In this document: positions 57,780 to 64,000 of the stretch, piece by piece
Position numbering within the stretch: position 1 is the first letter of the stretch
Layout of the letters: each line of letters opens with the position of its first letter
Assembly: GCA_020850695.1 (NCBI GenBank)
Contig: JADZEF010000238.1
Location: forward strand, 43,757-107,756
Source of the DNA: Planctomycetaceae bacterium
GTDB lineage: Bacteria; Planctomycetota; Planctomycetia; Planctomycetales; Planctomycetaceae
DNA length: 64,000 nt
Direction of reading: 5' to 3'
The notes under the pieces: generated by a model
The model's input: only the letters and a program-made list of their open reading frames with translations
Database searches by the model: none
What the model was told of the DNA's origin: nothing
Made by a program: the position numbers and the translations under genes

Positions 57780-58645
57780 CCCTTCATCGCGCCACGCTGG
57801 CCGTCCTGACAACGTCGCTCGTTCTGAGCGCCGTTTCCTCCGCGCCGGCGCAGGAGTCTACGACACCATCGACCAGTGCCGTCACGCCAATGAGCGAGGG
57901 TCTTAACCTCCGTCGCGATGTCGGTGTGGACGCCCGGCTGGGCGAACCGTTGCCGCTCGATCTGGAGTTCCGCAATCACGACGGGAAGACCGTCCGTCTC
58001 CGCGATCTGTTCCGCGGCAAGCCGGTCATTCTCACTCCGGTCTACTACCGCTGCCCCATGCTGTGCGGTCTCGAACTGCAAGGGTTGGTGCGGTGCCTCA
58101 AGGCGATGAAGTTCACCGCCGGTGAGGAGTTCGACATCGTGACCTTCAGCATCGACCACCGCGAAGGGACCGAGCTGGCCCACGACAAGCGGGCCGCCCT
58201 GTTGAAGCAATATGGCCGGCCCGACGTCGACGACGGCTGGCAGTGCCTGGTCGGAGACGAATCCAACGTGCAGTCCCTCTGCAAGGCGATCGGCTTCCGG
58301 GCTCAGTACAACGCCGAAAGCGGCCAGTACGCCCATGCGGCGGCCATCATGGTCTGCACCCCCGAGGGAGTCGTTTCGCGTTACTTCTATGGCGTCGAGT
58401 TCCCGCCGCGCGATGTGCGGCTGGCGTTGATCGAAGCCTCGCAGAACCGGATCGGCACGTTGACCGACCAGATCATGCTGTACTGCTACATGTATGACCC
58501 GACGAAGGGACGCTACAGCGTGGCGATTTTGAACGTGATGCGCGGAGCGGGCGTCCTGACGCTCGCCGCAATGGGCCTCTCGATCGGCCGGATGATCTGG
58601 CGCGACCGCCGCCGGCGCGTCGAGCGGGAGGTGGCCCATGCCTAG
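57776..58645 (+). CDS. SCO1/SenC-type copper chaperone
   Basis: A 289-residue exported protein with signal peptide (LAVLTTSLVLSAVSSAPAQ) and a thioredoxin fold. The copper ligands are present: YYRCPMLCG (Cys93, Cys97) and QYAHAAAIMV (His187). A C-terminal transmembrane helix (GAGVLTLAAMGLSIGRMI) follows, an unusual position for the family whose anchor is usually N-terminal. SCO proteins deliver copper to the CuA site of cytochrome oxidase subunit II, whose gene follows after a repeat-filled gap. Confidence 0.93.
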   Translation: MTLHRATLAVLTTSLVLSAVSSAPAQESTTPSTSAVTPMSEGLNLRRDVGVDARLGEPLPLDLEFRNHDGKTVRLRDLFRGKPVILTPVYYRCPMLCGLELQGLVRCLKAMKFTAGEEFDIVTFSIDHREGTELAHDKRAALLKQYGRPDVDDGWQCLVGDESNVQSLCKAIGFRAQYNAESGQYAHAAAIMVCTPEGVVSRYFYGVEFPPRDVRLALIEASQNRIGTLTDQIMLYCYMYDPTKGRYSVAILNVMRGAGVLTLAAMGLSIGRMIWRDRRRRVEREVAHA

Positions 58646-58671
58646 GCGATGTCGGTCTGCTCGGTCGGACC

Positions 58672-58744
58672 GTAGCACGGGCACTCATGCCCGTGAGAAA
58701 ATTGACTGTCATCTCGCACGCACGGGCATGAGTGCCCGTGCTAC
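58672..58744. repeat. perfect 24-bp inverted repeat in the sco-coxB gap
   Basis: Arms gtagcacgggcactcatgcc(cgtg) at 58672-58695 and its exact complement at 58721-58744 enclose 25 bases. It is the same family as 11472-11662. It lies directly before repeat copy E. Confidence 0.88.
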
Positions 58745-58802
58745 CGAGGGCCTTGTCGCCGCAGTTTCGATGTCACAGCCAAGGTCTGCTTCGCCGTTTC
58801 TG

Positions 58803-59051
58803 TACGCCGAAGGCGTTGTACTCCATAGCCCAGGGTCGCGAGGCTCTGCGAGCGCACCCTGGGTTGCGGCCGAAAATATCCCGGTACCCCACCGGGGTAC
58901 GACAAACGACGTGCGACACACCTTCGACGCTAGATGTCTCAACGCGTCCTGTAGAACCCCGTTGGGGTTCATGAATCCAATGATTGCAAGACCCAGGGTG
59001 CGCTCACTGCGTTCGCGACCCTGGGCTTTGGAGTACAACGCCTTCGGCGTA
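58803..59051. repeat. ~230-bp bipartite palindromic repeat, copy E (sco-coxB)
   Basis: Starts tacgccgaaggcgttgtact and ends caacgccttcggcgta. Its core differs from B-D by inversion of the order of the two inner hairpins (gtaccccaccggggtac first, then aaccccgttggggtt). Together with 58672-58744 it fills the 515-bp gap between sco and coxB. No gene is supported here. Confidence 0.9.
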
Positions 59052-59160
59052 AAGAACTCGAATCTCGCCTTGGGCGTAGAGAAACCGACTAACGGTTTGA
59101 TCTCTGATCGCGGCGGTGTGTGCTGCGGAAACCCGGCGCAGGAACGGAAGGAGGTGGCTG

Positions 59161-60090
59161 ATGTCCACTGACTTCAGTTTCTTCCCCGAGGCGGCCTCGA
59201 CCATCGCTCCCCGCGTCGATGCGGTCTACCTCTTCATCCTCGGCATTACGGTCTTCTTCACGCTGCTGATCGCCGGGCTGATCCTGTCGTTCGGCATTCA
59301 CTATCGCCGCGGGTCGAAGGCGTCGCGCGAGAACCCGCCGACGAGCATCTGGCTCGAGATCACCTGGAGCGTCATCCCTCTGATCATCGTGATAGGGATG
59401 TTCTTCTGGGGGGCCGATGTCTTCGTCGACATGCGGACGATGCCCGCCGGCGCGATGGAGATCGAAATCGTCGGCAAGCAGTTGATGTGGAAGGTCCAGC
59501 ACCCATCGGGGCGGGCGGAAATCAACACGCTGCACGTCCCGACCGGCCAGCCGGTCAAGCTGCGGATGATCAGCGAGGATGTGATCCACAGCTACTACAT
59601 TCCCGCCTTCCGCCTGAAACAGGACGTGCTGCCGGGGTACTACACCGACTTCTGGTTCGAGGCGACGAAGCCGGGCGATTACCACCTGTTTTGCGCGGAG
59701 TATTGCGGGACCGAGCACTCGCTGATGCGCGGCACCGTCACCGTAATGGATCCGGACGAGTTCGCCCGATGGAGCGCGCAGGAGTCGCGGACGCTGCCGG
59801 TTGAGGCGGGCAAGGAGCTGTTCGAGCGGTTCCGGTGCGGGTCGTGCCACAAGGGGGCCGGAGCCGGGCCGGGTCCGGCGCTGGCGGGGGTCTACGGTTC
59901 GCTGGTTCCCCTCAAAGGGGGTGGGGCGGTGGTGGCGAACGAGCAGTACCTCCGCGATTCGATCCTCGACCCGCCGAAGCAGGTGGTGGCGGGGTTCGAA
60001 CCGCTGATGCCGTCGTTCAAGACCCTCTTGAGCGAAGCCGAGGTGCTGCAGCTGATCGCGTATTTGAAGTCTTTGTCGGTGGCCGAATAA
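59161..60090 (+). CDS. coxB: cytochrome c oxidase subunit II with fused cytochrome c (caa3 type)
   Basis: A 309-residue subunit II starting [20 protein letters not shown] with AAGGAGG just upstream. Two N-terminal helices ([20 protein letters not shown] and [20 protein letters not shown]) are followed by the CuA cupredoxin domain: ligands His143, Cys178, Glu180, Cys182, His186, Met189 in VIHSYY and [15 protein letters not shown]-terminal fused cytochrome c has haem site CGSCH (226-230). This is the hallmark of caa3 oxidases that accept electrons directly from ACIII or a cytochrome c. Confidence 0.95.
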   Translation: MSTDFSFFPEAASTIAPRVDAVYLFILGITVFFTLLIAGLILSFGIHYRRGSKASRENPPTSIWLEITWSVIPLIIVIGMFFWGADVFVDMRTMPAGAMEIEIVGKQLMWKVQHPSGRAEINTLHVPTGQPVKLRMISEDVIHSYYIPAFRLKQDVLPGYYTDFWFEATKPGDYHLFCAEYCGTEHSLMRGTVTVMDPDEFARWSAQESRTLPVEAGKELFERFRCGSCHKGAGAGPGPALAGVYGSLVPLKGGGAVVANEQYLRDSILDPPKQVVAGFEPLMPSFKTLLSEAEVLQLIAYLKSLSVAE

Positions 60091-60121
60091 GCCCGGGTGC
60101 GAAGCCCAGGATTCAGGATCT

Positions 60122-61882
60122 ATGTCAACTCCCGAGAGCGTGATGAAGTTGAGCGGGACGGAAACGCACGAGCCGGCGGTCGGTCGCGTTGCGCCCCATT
60201 CGGCCCACGCCGGCGATCAACCGGGCCGCAACTACCTCAACGCCGACTACAACCTCTGGTCGTGGCTCTTCACCACCGACCACAAGCGGGTCGGCATCCT
60301 CTACCTCATCTCGATCACGCTCTTCTTCTTCCTCGGCGGTGCGGCGGCGGTGCTGTTCCGCCTCGAGTTGATGACTCCCCGCGGCGATCTCGTGAAGGCG
60401 GAAAGCTACAACAAGCTCTTCACCATGCACGGCATCATCATGGTCTTCTTCTTCCTGATCCCGGCGGTCCCCGCAGTCCTCGGCAACTTCCTCGTCCCGC
60501 TGATGGTCGGGGCCCGCGATCTCGCCTTCCCCAAGCTCAACCTCGCCAGCTGGTACATCTACATCATCGGCGGCGTCTTCACGATCGTCGCGGTCCTCAC
60601 GGGCGGCGTCGACACCGGCTGGACGTTCTACACCCCCTACTCCAGCACCTACGGCAATACCAACGTCCTGGCCGCGGCGGTCGGCGTGTTCGTCGTCGGG
60701 TTCTCGTCGATCCTCACCGCGGTCAACATCATCGCGACCGTCCACACGATGCGGGCCCCGGGCCTGTCGTGGTTCCGATTGCCGCTCTTCATCTGGGCCC
60801 ACTACGCCACCAGTCTCGTCATCCTGCTGGGCACGCCCGTGCTGGCCATCACGGTCATCCTCGTCGGCGTCGAGCGGGCCTTCCGCGTCGGCATCTTCGA
60901 CCCCGCCCTCGGCGGCGACCCGATCCTCTTCCAGCACCTGTTCTGGTTCTACTCGCATCCCGCGGTCTACATCATGGTGCTTCCCGCGATGGGGGTCGTC
61001 AGCGAGATCATCTCGTGCTTCGCCCGGCGGCGGGTCTTCGGCTACAAGTTCATCGCGTTCGCCAGCCTCGCGATCGCCGTGCTCGGCTTCCTCGTCTGGG
61101 GCCACCACATGTTCGTGACCGGCCAGTCGATGTACGCCGGCCTGGTCTTCTCGTTCCTCAGCATGCTGGTGGCCATTCCCTCGGCCATCAAGGTCTTCAA
61201 CTGGACGGCCACCCTCTTCAAGGGGAGCGTCCTGTGGAACACCGCGATGCTCTACGCTCTCGGCTTCATCGGCCTCTTCACGATGGGAGGCCTCACCGGC
61301 CTCTTCCTCGCGACGATCGCCGTCGACGTCCACGTCCACGACACCTACTTCATCGTGGCCCACTTCCATTACATCATGGTCGGCGGCTCGGTGATGGGTT
61401 ACCTCGGCGGCATTCACTACTGGTGGCCGAAAATGACCGGCCGCATGTATCCCGAAGGCTGGGGCCGCGTCGCCGCGATCCTCATCTTCTTCGGATTCAA
61501 CCTCACCTTCTTCCCGCAATTCGTCCTCGGCTACCTCGGCATGCCGCGCCGCGTGCACGACTACGTCCCCGAGTTCCAGATCCTGAACGTCATGTCGTCG
61601 GCCGGAGCGTCGATCCTCGGCATCGGCTACCTCCTCCCGCTCGGCTACCTGATCTGGTCGCTGCGATACGGCAAACCCGCCGGTGCCAACCCCTGGGACG
61701 CGACCGGCCTCGAATGGCAGACCGACTCGCCGCCCCCCACTCACAACTTCCACGAGCAACCCGTGGTGCTGACCGACGCTTATCTCTACGAACCGTGGGA
61801 GCCCCCCGCACAAGGGCACCTCCCCCAAACGCCGCCGCAAGCCCATGAACCGGCGGTCGTCGGATCGGAGGGCCAGCGATGA
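60122..61882 (+). CDS. coxA: cytochrome c oxidase subunit I (haem-copper oxidase)
   Basis: A 586-residue subunit I with 12 helices. Metal ligands are intact: His103 (low-spin haem; [10 protein letters not shown]), CuB site His279-Tyr283 ([10 protein letters not shown]) and His328-His329 (WGHHMF), and His414/His416 (VAHFHYIMV). The YSHP motif replaces the usual Glu of the D-channel end, so this is an A2-type enzyme. A long hydrophilic C-terminal tail ([20 protein letters not shown] and more) extends beyond the last helix. It overlaps coxC by ATGA. Confidence 0.96.
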   Translation: MSTPESVMKLSGTETHEPAVGRVAPHSAHAGDQPGRNYLNADYNLWSWLFTTDHKRVGILYLISITLFFFLGGAAAVLFRLELMTPRGDLVKAESYNKLFTMHGIIMVFFFLIPAVPAVLGNFLVPLMVGARDLAFPKLNLASWYIYIIGGVFTIVAVLTGGVDTGWTFYTPYSSTYGNTNVLAAAVGVFVVGFSSILTAVNIIATVHTMRAPGLSWFRLPLFIWAHYATSLVILLGTPVLAITVILVGVERAFRVGIFDPALGGDPILFQHLFWFYSHPAVYIMVLPAMGVVSEIISCFARRRVFGYKFIAFASLAIAVLGFLVWGHHMFVTGQSMYAGLVFSFLSMLVAIPSAIKVFNWTATLFKGSVLWNTAMLYALGFIGLFTMGGLTGLFLATIAVDVHVHDTYFIVAHFHYIMVGGSVMGYLGGIHYWWPKMTGRMYPEGWGRVAAILIFFGFNLTFFPQFVLGYLGMPRRVHDYVPEFQILNVMSSAGASILGIGYLLPLGYLIWSLRYGKPAGANPWDATGLEWQTDSPPPTHNFHEQPVVLTDAYLYEPWEPPAQGHLPQTPPQAHEPAVVGSEGQR

Positions 61883-62562
61883 CCAACCCGCACACCCCCG
61901 CCATGGCGCATCACGCCACATCCGCCAAGAACCCGCTCGCGATCCAGTTCGACAACCTCGAGCAGCAGCGGTTCGCCGCCAGTCTCGGCATGTGGTCGTT
62001 CCTGGCGACCGAAATTCTGTTCTTCGGCGGCGCCTTCCTCGGCTATGCGGTCTACCGCAACTGGTACCCGCACGCATGGGCAGAGGCGAGTCGCCAGCTC
62101 GACCTCACCTGGGGAACCATCAACACGGCGGTCCTGCTCGGAAGCAGCCTGACGATGGCCCTCGCGGTCGACGAAGCCCGCCAAGGGAAGTCGCGCGGCA
62201 TCGCGTTCTTCCTCATGCTGACGATGGTCTTCGGCACGGCCTTCCTGGGAATCAAGGCCTACGAATACTGGCACAAGTGGCACGAACATCTCATCCCGGG
62301 AACGTCGTTCGTCTGGAGCAACCCCGCCACCATCGGCCCCGCCCAGCTCTTCTTCTCGTTCTACTTCGTTCTGACCGGCTGCCACGCCGTGCACATGATC
62401 ATCGGCATGGCGCTGCTTCTCATCATGTGGTTCAAAGCCCGCCGGGGCGACTACACAGCCGAGTGGCACGCGGCGGTCGAAAACATGGGCCTCTACTGGC
62501 ACTTCGTCGATTGCGTGTGGGTCTTCCTGTTCCCGCTCCTGTATCTGGTTGATCGTGCGTAA
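61879..62562 (+). CDS. coxC: cytochrome c oxidase subunit III
   Basis: A 227-residue subunit III with five helices: [80 protein letters not shown] and the C-terminal [20 protein letters not shown]. These are the conserved family segments. It is coupled to coxA by a 4-bp overlap and followed by an inverted repeat. Confidence 0.95.
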   Translation: MTNPHTPAMAHHATSAKNPLAIQFDNLEQQRFAASLGMWSFLATEILFFGGAFLGYAVYRNWYPHAWAEASRQLDLTWGTINTAVLLGSSLTMALAVDEARQGKSRGIAFFLMLTMVFGTAFLGIKAYEYWHKWHEHLIPGTSFVWSNPATIGPAQLFFSFYFVLTGCHAVHMIIGMALLLIMWFKARRGDYTAEWHAAVENMGLYWHFVDCVWVFLFPLLYLVDRA

Positions 62563-62588
62563 AGCCGTCTCATAGAAGTGTGACAGCC

Positions 62589-62670
62589 GGGTGGCCGGGT
62601 CTGAGGCTTTGCGAAGGCCCGGAACCACACCGGCACCGGGCCTTCCCTTCGGTCAGACCCGGCCACCCTG
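62589..62670. repeat. 'gggtggccgggtctgaggct' inverted repeat pair (coxC-coxD)
   Basis: Left arm about 62589-62622 (gggtggccgggtctgaggct ttgcgaaggcccgg) and right arm about 62636-62670 (ccgggccttcccttcggtca gacccggccaccctg) are imperfect complements over about 34 bases. A single arm of the same family lies at 38022-38055. Confidence 0.85.
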
Positions 62671-62698
62671 ATTTGCTTTCGTCCCGCAGTTCGAGTGA

Positions 62699-63046
62699 AT
62701 GACGTCGAGAGGTTTTCCGGTGCACAGCCATCGAGCCGCGTATTTCACAACCTTCGCCGCGCTGATGGTGCTCCTGGGCGTCACCGTGTGGGCCGCGCAC
62801 ATTCACCTGGGCGAGTGGGCGGCTGCTGTGGCGCTGCTCATCGCCGCCGTGAAGACAGTCCTGATCGGCGTGATCTTCATGCACCTCGGAAGCGAGAGCG
62901 CCCTGATCCGCCTGTTCGCCACGGCTGGTTTCCTCTGGCTGGCGATCATGCTGGCCATCACGCTGAGCGACTACGAAACCCGCTCGCTGACCCCCGACGT
63001 CGTCCCCGTCTCCTCGGCGCCGGCGGAACCAACCCCCGGCCATTGA
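62699..63046 (+). CDS. coxD: cytochrome c oxidase subunit IV (prokaryotic type)
   Basis: A 115-residue protein with three helices (YFTTFAALMVLLGVTVWAAH, WAAAVALLIAAVKTVLIGVI and LFATAGFLWLAIMLAITLSD), the layout of bacterial COX4/CtaF-type subunits. FMHLGSESALIRLF matches the conserved 'FMhl' turn between helices 2 and 3. Last gene of the respiratory cluster, convergent with the small membrane protein downstream. Confidence 0.9.
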   Translation: MTSRGFPVHSHRAAYFTTFAALMVLLGVTVWAAHIHLGEWAAAVALLIAAVKTVLIGVIFMHLGSESALIRLFATAGFLWLAIMLAITLSDYETRSLTPDVVPVSSAPAEPTPGH

Positions 63047-63074
63047 AGTTTCGCCGAGAGCGACACACTCAGAA

Positions 63075-63425
63075 TCACCAGGGCGGTCCCTTGCTGAAAT
63101 CCCAGACCGGAACGGTGCGTGGCATTCCCTGATTGAGGAAGGCGTCCCAGTCCGCTTTCGTGGGGATCGGTCCTTGCCATGTGTATGGCCGCATGCGTCG
63201 GTCCAGACCGTGCATGGGTGCGAACACTCGCTCTGCGAAGCCCCCCTCCCCCTCGCCGGACAGGCGATATCGGGGAGAAACGAAGACCAGCGACGCCCCG
63301 ATCATATTATGGAACTTGTTCGTGTGCGGCTTCACCATCGCGTAGTACGCGCCGACGTACAATCCCAGCAGGACGCCGCTTACGACGAAAGCCAGCAGAA
63401 TCGGATTGGGTTTGTGAGTGGGCAT
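63075..63425 (-). CDS. small single-pass membrane protein (paralogue of 14078-14350)
   Basis: A 116-residue protein starting MPTHKPNPILLAFVVSG; GGGGGA lies just upstream. One transmembrane helix (LLAFVVSGVLLGLYVGAYYA) and a periplasmic tail with VFAPMHGLDRRMRPYTW. It shares the GxYxGxYYAxV turn and the tail motif with the 90-residue protein at 14078, plus a further C-terminal extension (PTKADWDAFLNQGMPRTVPV). Function unknown. Confidence 0.68.
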   Translation of the reverse strand: MPTHKPNPILLAFVVSGVLLGLYVGAYYAMVKPHTNKFHNMIGASLVFVSPRYRLSGEGEGGFAERVFAPMHGLDRRMRPYTWQGPIPTKADWDAFLNQGMPRTVPVWDFSKGPPW

Positions 63426-63746
63426 GTCGATTCCCCCTGCGTGACGGTACGACGCCCGCCCGGAAACTGATGGAATTCTCTTTCGCGCGGCGAAGGAGGC
63501 ATGGTTCCCACCGCCCGTCCCGCTGGCAAGACATGGCGTTGTCGACCCGAAACCGGTCCTCCCGCAACCGTCTCGAGTGCAGGGTTCAACCATGCAATCG
63601 TCGTCCGCGCTCTTGCGTTCGTCGTGTGTGGAGTGGGCATCACGAGGCCGTCGTGGCACAATGAATCGTGATTTCCGGATCATGCTGGTGCGGCTGCGCC
63701 GGTGAGGTTCTGTTGCGCTTCAGGCCACTTTCGGCAGATCGACGCC
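63426..63746. other. divergent intergenic region, no recognised element
   Basis: A 321-bp gap between the leftward small membrane protein and the rightward secreted protein. It should carry both promoters. No repeat copy, hairpin or convincing small gene was seen. Confidence 0.4.
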
Positions 63747-64000
63747 ATGCTTCGTTTGCTCTCTCAACGGCTGCTGACCGTCTCGATGATTGGCGGTCTG
63801 GCGATCGCGGTTGTGGTGCTGTCGGCGAGTTCGACCGCGCGGGCACAAACTCCGGCGAACGGGATCCGGCTGCTTCCCGCGGAGTTCACGCTGGGGGATG
63901 TGCGGCTCGGGCAGCGATTGCTGGTGGAGTCGGTTCAGGAGGGGCGGCTCATCGGGCAGGTGCGTGACAACGTCACGATCACTTCGAGCGATCCGAACGT
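63747..64000 (+). CDS. secreted protein, N-terminal part (Ig-like start)
   Basis: Open from ATG 63747 to the window edge (84 codons). A signal peptide (MLRLLSQRLLTVSMIGGLAI AVVVLSASSTARA) is followed by LLPAEFTLGDVRLGQRLLVE and GRLIGQVRDNVTITSSDPNV. This 'xPxxxxLxxxxxxQxLxV...G...D.T' pattern is the Big2-like Ig domain that opens many DUF1549/DUF1553 planctomycete proteins. That identity is an inference; the body of the protein lies outside the window. Confidence 0.6.
   Translation, partial: MLRLLSQRLLTVSMIGGLAIAVVVLSASSTARAQTPANGIRLLPAEFTLGDVRLGQRLLVESVQEGRLIGQVRDNVTITSSDPN

Noticed and set aside
52739..59051. Repeat copies B-E as insertion sequences
   Set aside because: They are only ~230 bp, carry no transposase, and no clear target duplication is visible. 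A non-autonomous element remains possible.

Overview
The window comes from a high-GC planctomycete, probably Planctomycetales and close to Planctomycetaceae (inference). The evidence is the PV-type bacterial microcompartment (BMC) operon, cytochrome-bearing DUF1549/DUF1553 proteins paired with DUF1501 proteins, a formylmethanofuran:H4MPT formyltransferase in a bacterium, alternative complex III (ACIII) coupled to a caa3-type oxidase, and lone peptidoglycan and envelope genes. No rRNA, tRNA, CRISPR array or transposase was recognised.

Layout. 1-19 kb: housekeeping and envelope genes on both strands: the tail of an HpcH/HpaI aldolase, a carbonic-anhydrase-like protein, a beta-helix protein, selD, murG, TPR and BamD-like lipoproteins, a dihydroorotate-dehydrogenase-like domain fused to a membrane domain, ftr, 5-formyl-THF cyclo-ligase, a MacB/FtsX-type permease, recO and an LptE-like lipoprotein. 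19.2-30.4 kb: the BMC operon: DeoR regulator, PduL, two BMC-H shell proteins, a divergent acetate-kinase homologue, three BMC-P pentamers, CoA-acylating aldehyde dehydrogenase, an RpiB-like unknown, class II aldolase and a malate/lactate dehydrogenase homologue. 30.5-33.6 kb: an AbrB-like/Doc toxin-antitoxin pair, a DinB-like protein, a small membrane-anchored protein and a barrel-type aldolase-like protein. 33.7-38.0 kb: one 1420-residue TIR-nSTAND-transmembrane-FGE protein. 38-48.5 kb: a YdcF-like protein and two DUF1501-containing pairs. 48.9-63 kb: the respiratory cluster actA-actB-actC-actD-actE-actF-orf-sco-coxB-coxA-coxC-coxD. The right edge holds a small membrane protein and the start of another secreted protein.

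How the genes work together. In the BMC, aldolase should split L-fuculose- or L-rhamnulose-1-phosphate into DHAP and L-lactaldehyde. The aldehyde dehydrogenase, PduL and kinase would then turn the aldehyde into acyl-CoA, acyl-phosphate and finally acid plus ATP, while the dehydrogenase homologue recycles NAD. In the respiratory cluster ACIII oxidises quinol and passes electrons through cytochrome c to a caa3 oxidase whose subunit II carries its own haem c; SCO would supply copper for CuA.

The strongest unexplained structure is non-coding. Short inverted-repeat families occupy most intergenic gaps of the BMC operon, and four of five copies of one ~230-bp bipartite palindromic repeat sit exactly between subunit genes of the ACIII/oxidase operon. 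In several places these repeats supply a stop codon, a C-terminus or an in-frame stretch of a protein. The large TIR-STAND-FGE protein is the best candidate for a poorly described defence or signalling system.
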